Positions 37,225 through 47,453 of a DNA stretch of 64,000 nucleotides are shown in pieces. Both the position numbers and the translations under genes were made by a program. Numbering within the stretch: position 1 is the stretch's first letter; the number at the start of each line of letters is the position of its first letter. Source of the stretch: Mycobacterium sp. 852002-51971_SCH5477799-a (lineage in GTDB: Bacteria; Actinomycetota; Actinomycetes; Mycobacteriales; Mycobacteriaceae); NCBI RefSeq assembly GCF_001667145.1, contig NZ_LZIF01000083.1, positions 62,001 to 126,000 of the forward strand, in the 5' to 3' direction. The notes beneath the pieces are model-generated. The model was not told the origin of the DNA, did no database searches, and saw only the letters and a list, made by a program, of their open reading frames with translations.

Positions 37225-37875
37225 GTGGTCACGCAAATCACCGAGGGTACAGCGTTTGACAAGCACGGCCGGCCCTTCCGGCGCCGCAACCCCCGGCCCG
37301 CCGTAGTCGCGGCGATCGTCCTCGCGGTGGCCACCGCCGTGATCTGGACGATCGCGCTGACGCGACCCGCCAAGGTGCACGAGGCCGCGGTGTGCAACCC
37401 GCCACCGCAGTCGGCCGGCTCGGCACCGGCGCAACTCGGTGAACAGGTTTCGCGCAGCGCGATGATGGACGTCACGCCTGCCAAACTCGCGGACACCAAA
37501 GTTCGCGTCCTCAACGCCAGCGGCCGCGGCGGCCAGGCCGGCGACGTCGCGGGCGCCATGAAAGACCTCGGCTTCGCCCAACCGACCGCCGCCAACGACC
37601 CGCTCTATGCGGGCACCAGACTGACCTGCCAGGGCCAAATTCGTTTCGGCACCGCCGGACAGGCCACCGCGGCCGCCGTGTGGCTGGTGGCGCCGTGCAC
37701 CGAACTGTTCAACGACAACCGCGCCGACGACTCGGTCGACCTCTCCCTGGGCACCGACTTCTCCGCATTGGCCCACAACGACGACATCGACGCCGTGCTC
37801 GCCACCCTGCGCCCCGGCGCCACCGAGCCCTCAGATCCCACGCTGCTGGCCAAGATTCACGCCAGCAGCTGCTGA
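37225..37875 (+). CDS. cei: Cei, cell envelope integrity protein, Rv2700-like
   Basis: 216 residues from GTG 37225. A short cytoplasmic N-terminus (KHGRPFRRRNPRP), one signal-anchor helix (AVVAAIVLAVATAVIWTIAL), and an extracytoplasmic LytR_C-type alpha/beta domain with VRVLNASGRGGQAGDVAGAM and LGFAQPTAANDPLYAGTR. Two Cys pairs suggest disulfides. In M. tuberculosis its loss weakens the envelope and raises antibiotic sensitivity (from memory). Probably cAMP-regulated through the adjacent palindrome. Confidence 0.93.
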   Translation: MVTQITEGTAFDKHGRPFRRRNPRPAVVAAIVLAVATAVIWTIALTRPAKVHEAAVCNPPPQSAGSAPAQLGEQVSRSAMMDVTPAKLADTKVRVLNASGRGGQAGDVAGAMKDLGFAQPTAANDPLYAGTRLTCQGQIRFGTAGQATAAAVWLVAPCTELFNDNRADDSVDLSLGTDFSALAHNDDIDAVLATLRPGATEPSDPTLLAKIHASSC

Positions 37876-37886
37876 CGCGCGGACGG

Positions 37887-38756
37887 TCAATCGAGAATCG
37901 GATCCATGCCGTCCAAGCGCTCCAGGACGGCCAGCAGTTCGTCGGCGATTCCGGGCGCGGCGGCCAGCGCCAGGCCGGCCCCGGCTACGCCGGGCGCGGG
38001 CAGAACCACCCGAGCCCCCGCCTCCGCGGCGATCAGCGCACCCGCGGCGCGATCCCACACCTGCAGGCCGTGCTCGTAGTAGGCGTCGAGCCGGCCCGAG
38101 GCGACCATGCACAGATCCAGCGCCGCCGAACCGATGCGACGAACATCGCGGACCACCGGGAGCATGCGCGCCAGCAGCGCGGCCTGCGCCGCGCGGCGCT
38201 GCCGCGAATAGCCGAACCCGGTGCCCAGCAACGCCATTGACAGATCGTCGACGGCCGCGCACTGCAGCGGCTGCGTCCCCTCATCGTCGGTGACGTGCGC
38301 ACCCAGGCCCACCGCCGCCGAGTACACCCGGTTCCCCACGACGTCGGCGACCGCCCCGGCCACCGACTCGCCGTCGACCTGTGCGCCGACCGACACGGCG
38401 TAGGCGGGGATGCCGTAGACGAAATTCACTGTGCCGTCGATGGGATCGAGCACCCAGGTGACCGATCCGGCCGGCGTGCCCGCCGGATCGGCAGGCCCGC
38501 CGCCCTCCTCGCCGAGAATGGGCTCCCCAGGCCGTATTTCGGCCAGCCGATCGCGCAACAGCCGTTCCGTTTCCGTGTCGACGACGGTCACCGGATCGGT
38601 CGGGGTGCTCTTCGATCGCACGGCGCCGCTGTCATCGCTGACAGCGTCGGTGCCGAAAACCTCTGCCCGCCGACACCTCACGAACGCGGCGGCCTCCGCG
38701 GCCAATGTTTCGGCGACGGAGCGCAGCTGCACGAGCTCGTCATCGGAAGGGGTCAC
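37887..38756 (-). CDS. suhB: Inositol-1-monophosphatase family enzyme SuhB
   Basis: 289 residues. Mg2+-dependent phosphatase motifs EEGGGPADP (Glu), VLDPIDGTVNFVYG (catalytic Asp-Pro-Ile-Asp-Gly-Thr), and WDRAAGALIAAEAGARVVLP at the C-terminus. Hydrolyses inositol 1-phosphate, supplying inositol for phosphatidylinositol and mycothiol. Rv2701c equivalent. Convergent with cei and divergent from ppgK with about 100 bases between starts. Confidence 0.94.
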   Translation of the reverse strand: MTPSDDELVQLRSVAETLAAEAAAFVRCRRAEVFGTDAVSDDSGAVRSKSTPTDPVTVVDTETERLLRDRLAEIRPGEPILGEEGGGPADPAGTPAGSVTWVLDPIDGTVNFVYGIPAYAVSVGAQVDGESVAGAVADVVGNRVYSAAVGLGAHVTDDEGTQPLQCAAVDDLSMALLGTGFGYSRQRRAAQAALLARMLPVVRDVRRIGSAALDLCMVASGRLDAYYEHGLQVWDRAAGALIAAEAGARVVLPAPGVAGAGLALAAAPGIADELLAVLERLDGMDPILD

Positions 38757-38857
38757 CGGTCTATCGGATCACAGTCGCCCTGCTCGCGCGGACGCCGCGG
38801 GCCGCGCCGTTGCGGCGTTAAGGTGAGCGGACAGCCCAGTCACGCCGAGGAGATTCG

Positions 38858-39667
38858 ATGACCAGCACCGACTCGATCACGGATACGCCCGGCACAGCTG
38901 CCGGCGACGGCGGGCCACAGCGTCGCGGATTCGGCATCGACGTCGGCGGCAGCGGCATCAAAGGCGGCATCGTCGACATGGACACCGGGCAGTTGATCGG
39001 CGAGCGGGTCAAGCTGCTGACCCCGCAGCCCGCGACGCCCCCGGCGGTGGCCAAGACGATCGCCGAGGTGGTCAACGCGTTCGGGTGGACCGGCCCGCTG
39101 GGGGTGACCTATCCCGGCGTCGTCACGCACGGCATCGTGCAGACGGCGGCCAACGTGGACAAGGCGTGGATCGGCAGCAACGCGCGCGACATCATCAGCG
39201 CCGAGCTGAACGGTCAGGACGTCATCGTCCTCAACGACGCCGACGCGGCCGGGCTGGCCGAGGAGCATTACGGTGCGGGCAAAGGCCAGTCCGGCCTCGT
39301 GGTGTTGTTGACGTTCGGCACCGGGATCGGCTCCGCGGTGATTCATAACGGGTCGCTGATCCCCAACACCGAGTTCGGCCATCTCGAAGTCGGCGGCAAG
39401 GAGGCCGAACAGCGGGCAGCGTCCTCGGTGAAGGAAAAGAACGGCTGGTCTTACGAGAAGTGGGCCAAGCAGGTCACCAAAGTGCTGGTGAGCATCGAGA
39501 ATGCGGTGTGGCCGGACCTGTTCATCGCGGGCGGTGGCATCAGCCGCAAGGCTGAAAAATGGGTGCCGCTGCTGACCAACCGCACCCCGGTGGTTGCCGC
39601 GGCGCTGCTCAACACCGCCGGGATCGTCGGCGCGGCCATGGCCGCCACCTCGGACGTGACTCACTGA
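38858..39667 (+). CDS. ppgK: Polyphosphate/ATP glucokinase
   Basis: 269 residues. Phosphorylates glucose with polyphosphate or ATP. ROK-type motifs: GIDVGGSGIKGGIVDMDTG (phosphate 1), TYPGVVTHGIVQTAANVD, VIVLNDADAAGLAEEHYGAG (Asp catalytic base), and LLTFGTGIGSAVIHNG (phosphate 2). NTEFGHLEVGGKEAEQRAA follows; the zinc-binding Cys cluster of classical ROK sugar kinases is absent, as in other PPGKs. Rv2702 equivalent, just upstream of sigA. Confidence 0.95.
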   Translation: MTSTDSITDTPGTAAGDGGPQRRGFGIDVGGSGIKGGIVDMDTGQLIGERVKLLTPQPATPPAVAKTIAEVVNAFGWTGPLGVTYPGVVTHGIVQTAANVDKAWIGSNARDIISAELNGQDVIVLNDADAAGLAEEHYGAGKGQSGLVVLLTFGTGIGSAVIHNGSLIPNTEFGHLEVGGKEAEQRAASSVKEKNGWSYEKWAKQVTKVLVSIENAVWPDLFIAGGGISRKAEKWVPLLTNRTPVVAAALLNTAGIVGAAMAATSDVTH

Positions 39668-39784
39668 TTTTGGCCGGCAGGGCCGTAGTGCCGCGCACTG
39701 TCGTTACAATGGTGCTCGGCGAACGCCCAACCCATAGCGTGCGACTACTCACGCTGATACCAACGCCGACATCGACATAGCAGA

Positions 39785-39822
39785 CACTTTCGGTTAACCA
39801 TGCCCAATACCCACCGAAAGTG
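39785..39822. promoter_or_regulatory. Long inverted repeat in the sigA leader
   Basis: CACTTTCGGT (39785-39794) and ACCGAAAGTG (39813-39822) are perfect 10-base arms around an 18-base loop, ending 21 bases before the sigA start. It is either a stem-loop in the 5' leader or a two-fold protein site. Confidence 0.6.
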
Positions 39823-39843
39823 AGCCCAAACGAAGGGGTGTAA

Positions 39844-41361
<1,518 letters not shown>

Positions 41362-41469
41362 GCGACGGTCTTTTCGCAGAGCATCCAGCAGGGGATTCCA
41401 AAAACGGCTAGCGGTGGCAGCGGCCCAACCCGCTCCCCCGCGCGACAAACGTCGGTACCGTACTGATCC

Positions 41470-42453
41470 ATGCGTGGATGGATCCTCGACGAATCGCCGG
41501 GCGAGTACCGCTGGGGCGAGGTCCCGACTCCGGAGCCAGGTCCCGGCGAGGTCCGCATTGAGGTCCGGGCATCCGCCCTCAACCACATTGACCTCTGGCT
41601 GACGCGGGGAATGCCCAAGCCGCGATCGTTCCCGCATGTATCGGGCTCCGACGTCGCCGGAGTGATCGACATGGTCGGTCCCGGCGTGAGCGACTGGCAG
41701 CCGGGCGACGAAGTCGTGATGGAGGCGGGCATCACCTCTCACCAGGCGATCCTCACCCGCGGCATCGACAGCATCGTCGACCCTGGGACGCACCTGCTCG
41801 GCGAGCACCGGTGGGGGGGTCATGCCGACTGTGTCGTTGTGCCCGCGTGGCATCCGGTTCGCAAGCCGAAGCACCTGTCCTGGGTCGAGTGCGCGGCGTA
41901 TCCGGTGTGTCACGTGACAGCGTGGCGGATGTTGCGCAAGGGCCGCGTGCAGGCCGGCACGAAGGTGCTCGTCGTCGGTGGCGGCGGGGGCGTGGCTGTC
42001 GCATCGCTGTTGATCGCTAACTACCTGGGCGCCGAGGTGTACGCGACGTCGCGGGACGAGGCGAAGCGGAATCGCGCTAAGGAGCTCGGCGCGGTTGAGG
42101 CGTTCGATTCCGCCGGGCCATATCCAGTCAAGGTGGAGGTCGTCATCGACAGCGTCGGCGCCGCGACCTGGGAACCGGCACTCCGGGCACTCGACAGTGG
42201 CGGTCGCTTCGTCACCTGCGGCGCGACCGGCGGGGTCGAGGTGCCGCTGTTGCTGCCTCGGCTGTTCTTCAAGCATCAGGAGCTGATCGGCGTGACGACG
42301 GGATCCCACCTCGAGTTCGTCCAGGTGACCGATCACATCGCCAGGGGTCTGCCGGTGATCGTGGACGAAGTGTTCCCCTTCGACGCCTACCCCGATGCGC
42401 TGACCAAGCTCGCCAAGTGCGAGCAAGTAGGCAAGCTGGTCCTCGAGCACTGA
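41470..42453 (+). CDS. Medium-chain dehydrogenase/reductase (quinone-oxidoreductase type)
   Basis: 327 residues from ATG 41470. GroES-like N-terminus (VRASALNHIDLWLTRGMPKP, GSDVAGVIDMVGPGVSDWQPGDEVVM) and an NADPH Rossmann fold (TKVLVVGGGGGVAVASLLI). Zinc-binding Cys clusters of alcohol dehydrogenases are not evident; the arrangement fits zeta-crystallin/quinone reductases. Not found between sigA and ridA in the M. tuberculosis order I remember, so it is a lineage-specific insertion. Substrate unknown. Confidence 0.88.
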   Translation: MRGWILDESPGEYRWGEVPTPEPGPGEVRIEVRASALNHIDLWLTRGMPKPRSFPHVSGSDVAGVIDMVGPGVSDWQPGDEVVMEAGITSHQAILTRGIDSIVDPGTHLLGEHRWGGHADCVVVPAWHPVRKPKHLSWVECAAYPVCHVTAWRMLRKGRVQAGTKVLVVGGGGGVAVASLLIANYLGAEVYATSRDEAKRNRAKELGAVEAFDSAGPYPVKVEVVIDSVGAATWEPALRALDSGGRFVTCGATGGVEVPLLLPRLFFKHQELIGVTTGSHLEFVQVTDHIARGLPVIVDEVFPFDAYPDALTKLAKCEQVGKLVLEH

Positions 42454-42622
42454 CATGCCGGTGCGCCGCGCGCGCCCACCGCGGCCAAACCATCCAGCAG
42501 TTCGCTCTAGAATCGTTGGCGTGCAAGCTGTTTCGGCACCCAACGAGCGCCGGTAGCCAAACAACCGCCGCCACCGTTGAATTCGGCTGCGCCGACGGCT
42601 CCGCCGTCGTACGGTGAGGCGC

Positions 42623-43051
42623 ATGTCAACCAACCGCAAAGTGATCTCGTCCGACTCCGCCTTCGAGTCGGCGGTGGGTTATTCGCGCGCGGTGCGCGTG
42701 GGCCCGCACGTGGCGGTGGCCGGAACAACCGGCATCGGGCCCGCCGGTGACATTGCCGCCCAGGCACGAAATGCCTTGCGCCGCATCGAGATTGCATTGC
42801 ATCAAGCGGGCGCCGCGCTCACCGACGTGGTGCGCACCCGCATCTACGTCACGGACATCTCGCGCTGGCGCGAGGTGGGAGCCGTGCACGAACAGGTCTT
42901 CGGTGCGATACGCCCCGCGGCCACCATGGTCGAAGTCTCGGCGCTGATCGCGCCCGAGCTGTTGGTGGAGATCGAGGCCGACGCCTACGTCGACCGCCCG
43001 GCGGAGTCGCCGGCGAGCGGCGCGAAGGTGCCGTCGTCGGTCGGCGGATAG
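42623..43051 (+). CDS. RidA/YjgF-family protein, Rv2704-like
   Basis: 142 residues from ATG 42623 (GTG 42614 possible). YjgF fold with VAVAGTTGIGPAGDIAAQARN, DVVRTRIYVTDISRWREVGAV and RPAATMVEVSALIAPELLVEIEA with the conserved Arg and Glu. RidA proteins deaminate reactive enamine/imine products of PLP enzymes. It may protect metabolism from 2-aminoacrylate-type damage. Its 3' end overlaps the convergent DUF952 gene by 67 bases. Confidence 0.91.
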   Translation: MSTNRKVISSDSAFESAVGYSRAVRVGPHVAVAGTTGIGPAGDIAAQARNALRRIEIALHQAGAALTDVVRTRIYVTDISRWREVGAVHEQVFGAIRPAATMVEVSALIAPELLVEIEADAYVDRPAESPASGAKVPSSVGG

Positions 43052-43365
43052 GCGGTGACCCGGACCACAGCGGCCACCGGCAACGGGCCGTACAGATGCG
43101 GGAACAACATCGACTCCGGGTCTGTTGGCACTCCTGGCTCCCACCGCACCGGCGCGTCGAGCCGGGCGGGGTCGATGTGCAACAGAACCAGGTCGTCGCG
43201 GCCCCGGTAGAGGCGGTTGGCCGGCAGGTGCACCTGTTCGGGCGTCGACAGATGGATGAAGTCGCCGCCGCTCGCGGTGTCCGGGTGGAGGCCGCCTTCC
43301 TGGCGGCCCCGCGCCCATTGCTCGGTTCCGCACAGGTGCACCAGGACATCAGGGACGAAGGTCAC
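42985..43365 (-). CDS. DUF952 protein, Rv2705c-like
   Basis: 126 residues from GTG 43365. Core TFVPDVLVHLCGTEQWARGR, IHLSTPEQVHLPANRLYRGR and LLHIDPARLDAPVRWEPGVP are typical of DUF952, a fold related to glutathione-transferase-like/ADP-ribosyltransferase proteins, with conserved His in HLSTPEQ. Catalysis is unproven. Convergent with ridA, with overlapping 3' ends. Confidence 0.88.
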   Translation of the reverse strand: MTFVPDVLVHLCGTEQWARGRQEGGLHPDTASGGDFIHLSTPEQVHLPANRLYRGRDDLVLLHIDPARLDAPVRWEPGVPTDPESMLFPHLYGPLPVAAVVRVTAYPPTDDGTFAPLAGDSAGRST

Positions 43366-43496
43366 AACCCGACACCCTAGATAGCGCCCAAACAAACCTG
43401 ACCAGGTCGTGAGAAACGACACACCCCATAACGATCGGGGAACAAGGCGAAAACGCCATACGTCTGAGAAAGTGAATGTACGAGAACGGAGAAGCC

Positions 43497-43682
43497 ATGA
43501 ATGCAACTCTGACGAGTCCCGAACTGACCAGAGCCGACCGCTGCGACCGCTGCGGTGCTGCGGCTCGGGTGCGCGCCAAGCTGCCTTCAGGACTGGAGCT
43601 TCTCTTCTGCCAGCACCACGCCAACGAGCACGAGGCGAAGCTGACCGAGCTGGACGCCGTGCTGGAGATCAGCAAAAGCTAG
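43497..43682 (+). CDS. DUF7455 zinc-ribbon-like small protein
   Basis: 61 residues from ATG 43497 (AACGGAGAAGCC upstream gives a good ribosome site). Core ADRCDRCGAAARVRAKLPSG, then ELLFCQHHANEHEAKL. CxxC plus C-x-HH looks like a zinc site. Such small proteins occur near sigma-factor genes of actinobacteria, function unknown. Stand-alone gene, 66 bases upstream of the BrkB-type gene. Confidence 0.86.
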   Translation: MNATLTSPELTRADRCDRCGAAARVRAKLPSGLELLFCQHHANEHEAKLTELDAVLEISKS

Positions 43683-43748
43683 CCCGCACCGAACTCGCCC
43701 ATCGCCAATGTGGGCGGTGCGAGCGATCTTCGGTAATGCTGGACGGGT

Positions 43749-44756
43749 ATGAGCGAGCAGGTCGCAAAACCGTCGCGCCACCACATTCGGCGAATCACCC
43801 TGAGGACGCTTTCTAAGAGTTGGGACGACTCGATTTTCTCCGAGTCGGCTCAGGCTGGTTTCTGGTCGGCGTTATCACTGCCGCCGTTGCTGCTTGGAAT
43901 GCTGGGCACCCTGGCCTATGTGGCTCCGCTGTTCGGCCCGGACATGCTGCCCAGCATCCTGCGCCAGCTGATCTCGACGGCACATAGCGTGTTCTCCCGC
44001 AGCGTGGTCAACGAGATCATCGAGCCGACCGTGCGTGACATCGCCAACCACGCGCGCGGCGAGGTGGTGTCGCTGGGGTTCATCATCTCGTTGTGGGCGG
44101 GGTCGTCGGCCATCTCGTCGTTCGTCGATTCCGTGGTCGAGGCGCACGACCAGACGCCGCTGCGGCATCCGGTGCGCCAGCGCCTGTTCGCGCTGTTCCT
44201 CTACGTGGTGGGGCTGGTGTGCGTGGTGGCGACGGCGCCGCTGGTGGTCCTGGGACCGCGCAAAGTGGGTGAGCACATTCCGGTCAGCCTGGCCAACGTG
44301 CTGCGCTACGGCTACTACCCGGCCTTGATCCTCGTCTTATTGTTCGGGGTCGTGATCTTGTACCGCGTGTCATTGCCGGAGCCGCTGCCGACGCATCGGC
44401 TGATCTTCGGCGCGGCGCTGGCCACCGCGGTCTTCGTGATCGCCACCCTGGGCCTGCGGCTCTACCTGCAGTGGATCACCAGTACGGGCTACACCTACGG
44501 CGCGCTGTCCACGCCGATCGCATTCCTGCTGTTCTCGTTCTTCGGGGGTTTTGCGATCATGATCGGCGCCGAACTCAATGCTGCCATCCAGGAGGAATTT
44601 CCCGCGCCCCGCACGCATGCGCACCGGCTACGCCGATGGCTGCTGTCGCGCTCGCCCACGCTGGCGAAGGCTGCGGACACGCTGTCGAACCCCGTGACCA
44701 GGAATCCCATCACCGCGCAACGCGACGTCGCGGCGGCGGAGCCGCCGCCGGGCTGA
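43749..44756 (+). CDS. YihY/BrkB-family membrane protein, Rv2707-like
   Basis: 335 residues. About six helices: GFWSALSLPPLLLGMLG, EVVSLGFIISLWAGSSAISSFV, FALFLYVVGLVCVVATAPLVVL, YYPALILVLLFGVVIL, and AFLLFSFFGGFAIMIGAELNAA near the end. Members were named after a Bordetella serum-resistance locus but transport or lipid-flipping is unproven. Its stop abuts the convergent DUF3039 gene. Cytoplasmic tail with Pro/Arg-rich sequence. Confidence 0.9.
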   Translation: MSEQVAKPSRHHIRRITLRTLSKSWDDSIFSESAQAGFWSALSLPPLLLGMLGTLAYVAPLFGPDMLPSILRQLISTAHSVFSRSVVNEIIEPTVRDIANHARGEVVSLGFIISLWAGSSAISSFVDSVVEAHDQTPLRHPVRQRLFALFLYVVGLVCVVATAPLVVLGPRKVGEHIPVSLANVLRYGYYPALILVLLFGVVILYRVSLPEPLPTHRLIFGAALATAVFVIATLGLRLYLQWITSTGYTYGALSTPIAFLLFSFFGGFAIMIGAELNAAIQEEFPAPRTHAHRLRRWLLSRSPTLAKAADTLSNPVTRNPITAQRDVAAAEPPPG

Positions 44757-45005
44757 TCAGTCCTTCTTCATCCGGTCGTAGATCTGCTTGCAGTCCGGGC
44801 AGACCGGTGAGCCCGGCTTGGCCGCCTTGGTGACGGGAAACACCTCGCCGCACAGCGCCACAACGTGGTTGCCCATCACCGCGCTCTCGGCGATCTTGTT
44901 CTTCTTGACGTAGTGGAAATACTTCGGGGTGTCGCTGCCGGTCCCGTCGTCGACGCGTTCGTCGGTCTCGGTGCGTTCGATCGTTTGGGTCTGCATACCT
45001 GACAT
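44757..45005 (-). CDS. DUF3039 small protein, Rv2708c-like
   Basis: 82 residues from ATG 45005, matching the length recalled for Rv2708c; a later ATG at 44996 is three residues shorter. Conserved stretch DTPKYFHYVKKNKIAESAVM, then HVVALCGEVFPVTKAA and SPVCPDCKQIYDRM. A CxxC plus single Cys suggests metal binding. Role unknown. Divergent from the DUF3099 gene by 67 bases. Confidence 0.88.
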   Translation of the reverse strand: MSGMQTQTIERTETDERVDDGTGSDTPKYFHYVKKNKIAESAVMGNHVVALCGEVFPVTKAAKPGSPVCPDCKQIYDRMKKD

Positions 45006-45072
45006 TGTGCACCGCCGGCAGGCCCCGAAACCGGCCGAGCCGGAAATCGGTGAGTTGTGGGACAGTGGAGAA

Positions 45073-45489
45073 ATGAAGCACGGCTCCGACTCGGGGTTCG
45101 ATGACTTTGACGGCAACAACGGCCGCCCTGTGCTCATCACCGCCGCCGCAACCTCCTATGAGGAGCAGCACCGTGCGCGGGTCCGTAAATACCTGACCTT
45201 GATGGCTTTCCGGATTCCGGCGCTCATCCTGGCCGCGCTGGCCTACGGCGCGTGGCACAACGGGCTGATCTCGCTGGCGATCGTGGCGCTGTCAATTCCC
45301 TTGCCGTGGATGGCCGTGCTGATCGCCAATGACCGCCCCCCGCGCAGCGCCGAGGAGCCGCGCCGGTTCGACGACGCCCGGCAGCACATTCCCCTGTTCC
45401 CGCGGGCCGAACATCGCGCGCTCGAGCCGCCGCGACACCCGCAGCAGGAGTGGCCGACGGGGTTTGGCGACGGAATGGATCACGGCTGA
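45073..45489 (+). CDS. DUF3099 membrane protein, Rv2709-like
   Basis: 138 residues from ATG 45073. Hydrophilic N-terminus, two adjoining helices (LMAFRIPALILAALAYGAWH, LISLAIVALSIPLPWMAVLI) with a short loop, and a basic, proline-rich C-terminal tail. Matches the DUF3099 family of actinobacterial membrane proteins. Possibly a small integral membrane regulator; nothing more is known. Upstream of sigB, with 164 bases between. Confidence 0.88.
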   Translation: MKHGSDSGFDDFDGNNGRPVLITAAATSYEEQHRARVRKYLTLMAFRIPALILAALAYGAWHNGLISLAIVALSIPLPWMAVLIANDRPPRSAEEPRRFDDARQHIPLFPRAEHRALEPPRHPQQEWPTGFGDGMDHG

Positions 45490-45589
45490 CCGTCGTTTCT
45501 CCCGTAGGTGCCGTCGACGGACTTCTCAGGACATTCTCAGGTCTGCGGCACATTTCTGCACGTCAAGACGTGTGAGATACGGAATCGCT

Positions 45590-45616
45590 GGGAACTCTCA
45601 GAGCTGATCTGTCGTT
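45590..45616 (+). promoter_or_regulatory. SigE/SigH-type promoter of sigB
   Basis: GGGAAC (-35, 45590-45595) and CGTT (-10, 45613-45616) with 17 bases between, matching the ECF SigE/SigH consensus (GGAAC-N17-19-SGTT). It lies 38 bases before the sigB start, so the transcript would carry a short leader with a GGGGAGG site. Confidence 0.85.
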
Positions 45617-45653
45617 GACTGCATGACAGAACAAAGCCGAAGGGGAGGTCGCT

Positions 45654-46613
45654 ATGGCGAACGCCAGCACGAGCAGGTTTGACGGCGATCTGGATGCTCA
45701 AAGCCCCGCAGCGGACCTAGTGCGCGTTTATCTGAACGGAATCGGTAAGACGGCACTTCTCAATGCGGCCGGCGAAGTCGAACTCGCCAAGCGCATCGAA
45801 GCCGGGCTTTATGCCGAACACCTGCTCGCAACGCGTAAGCGCCTCGGGGAGAACCGCAAACGCGATCTGCAGGCCGTGGTTCGCGATGGTCAGGCGGCGC
45901 GCCGTCATCTGCTGGAAGCGAACCTGCGCCTGGTGGTGTCACTGGCCAAGCGATACACGGGTCGCGGTATGCCGCTGCTGGACCTCATCCAGGAGGGCAA
46001 CCTGGGACTGATCCGCGCGATGGAAAAGTTCGACTACACAAAGGGATTCAAGTTCTCGACCTACGCGACGTGGTGGATCCGTCAGGCCATCACCCGCGGC
46101 ATGGCCGACCAGAGCCGCACCATCCGGCTGCCCGTTCACCTGGTCGAGCAGGTCAACAAGCTGGCGCGGATCAAGCGCGAGATGCACCAGAACCTGGGAC
46201 GCGAGGCCACCGACGAAGAACTGGCCGCCGAGTCCGGCATCCCGGTCGAAAAGATCAACGACCTGCTCGAGCACAGCCGCGACCCGGTAAGCCTCGACAT
46301 GCCGGTGGGCTCCGAGGAAGAAGCCCCGCTGGGCGATTTCATCGAGGATGCCGAAGCGATGTCGGCCGAGAATGCGGTGATCGCCGAGCTGCTGCACACC
46401 GACATCCGCAGCGTGCTGGCCACCCTGGACGAGCGTGAGCACCAGGTGATCCGGTTGCGCTTCGGCCTGGACGACGGCCAGCCGCGCACGCTGGACCAGA
46501 TCGGCAAGCTGTTCGGCCTGTCCCGCGAGCGGGTCCGCCAAATCGAGCGGGACGTAATGTCGAAACTCCGCAACGGGGAGCGCGCCGACAGGCTACGGTC
46601 GTACGCGAGTTAA
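45654..46613 (+). CDS. sigB: Primary-like sigma factor SigB
   Basis: 319 residues from ATG 45654 with GGGGAGG six bases upstream. Regions 1.2-4.2 like SigA but without its long N-terminal extension: [60 protein letters not shown], and [21 protein letters not shown] principal-like stress sigma factor. The SigE-type promoter upstream puts it in the envelope-stress cascade. A strong hairpin follows the gene. Rv2710 equivalent. Confidence 0.98.
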   Translation: MANASTSRFDGDLDAQSPAADLVRVYLNGIGKTALLNAAGEVELAKRIEAGLYAEHLLATRKRLGENRKRDLQAVVRDGQAARRHLLEANLRLVVSLAKRYTGRGMPLLDLIQEGNLGLIRAMEKFDYTKGFKFSTYATWWIRQAITRGMADQSRTIRLPVHLVEQVNKLARIKREMHQNLGREATDEELAAESGIPVEKINDLLEHSRDPVSLDMPVGSEEEAPLGDFIEDAEAMSAENAVIAELLHTDIRSVLATLDEREHQVIRLRFGLDDGQPRTLDQIGKLFGLSRERVRQIERDVMSKLRNGERADRLRSYAS

Positions 46614-46640
46614 GGCCCCACCCCCAAGCTAGGTAGCAGA

Positions 46641-46674
46641 CAGTATGCCCGCCGCGTCAGCGGCGGGCATACTG
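46641..46674. terminator. Strong hairpin after sigB
   Basis: A perfect 15-base stem: 46641-46655 (CAGTATGCCCGCCGC) pairs with 46660-46674, leaving a 4-base GTCA loop. It lacks a clear U-run, like many mycobacterial terminators, and separates sigB from ideR. Confidence 0.8.
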
Positions 46675-46744
46675 CTTGCCTGGGAGGCGTTACAACCATT
46701 CGCGCAGCTGGCCAAGTAGACTCAGCGTCGACGGAGGGTGCTGA

Positions 46745-47434
46745 ATGAACGACCTGGTTGACACCACCGAGATGTACCTGCGGACCATCTACGACCTCGA
46801 AGAAGAGGGCGTGACGCCGCTGCGTGCCCGAATCGCCGAGCGCCTCGATCAGAGCGGGCCGACTGTCAGCCAAACCGTGTCGCGCATGGAGCGGGACGGT
46901 TTACTCCACGTGGCCGGTGACCGCCACCTCGAGCTCACCGACAAGGGCCGGGCGCTCGCCATTTCCGTGATGCGTAAGCACCGCCTCGCCGAACGCTTGC
47001 TGGTCGACGTGATCGGCCTGCCCTGGGAAGAGGTCCACGCCGAAGCGTGCCGCTGGGAGCACGTGATGAGCGAGGACGTCGAGCGGCGCCTGGTGAAGGT
47101 GCTCAACAACCCGACCACCTCGCCCTTCGGCAACCCGATCCCCGGGCTGCTCGACCTGGGCGTGGGCCCCGAGTCCTGGTCCGAGGACGGCCCCCTGGTC
47201 CGCCTGACCGAGTTGCCACCCGGCGCGCCGGCGGCCGTGGTGGTGCGCCAACTGACCGAACATGTCCAGGGCGACATCGATTTGATCTCACGCCTGAAGG
47301 ACGCCGGCGTCGTCCCCAACGCCCGCGTCACCGTCGAGACCGGCTCCGCCGGGGTGACCATCGTCATTCCTGGCCACGAGAACGTCACCCTGCCGCACGA
47401 GATGGCGCACGCGGTCAAGGTCGAGAAGGTCTGA
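46745..47434 (+). CDS. ideR: Iron-dependent repressor IdeR
   Basis: 229 residues. DtxR family: N-terminal winged helix LRARIAERLDQSGPTVSQTV, metal-binding/dimer domain with Met10 (EMYLRTIYDL), and the Cys/Glu/His ligands in ACRWEHVMSEDVERRL. The SH3-like C-terminal domain is VRLTELPPGAPAAVVVRQL. Binds Fe2+ and represses siderophore genes while activating storage genes. Rv2711 equivalent. I saw no iron box in its own upstream region. Confidence 0.97.
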   Translation: MNDLVDTTEMYLRTIYDLEEEGVTPLRARIAERLDQSGPTVSQTVSRMERDGLLHVAGDRHLELTDKGRALAISVMRKHRLAERLLVDVIGLPWEEVHAEACRWEHVMSEDVERRLVKVLNNPTTSPFGNPIPGLLDLGVGPESWSEDGPLVRLTELPPGAPAAVVVRQLTEHVQGDIDLISRLKDAGVVPNARVTVETGSAGVTIVIPGHENVTLPHEMAHAVKVEKV

Positions 47435-47453
47435 TCCGGGCTGTTTTTGCCCA

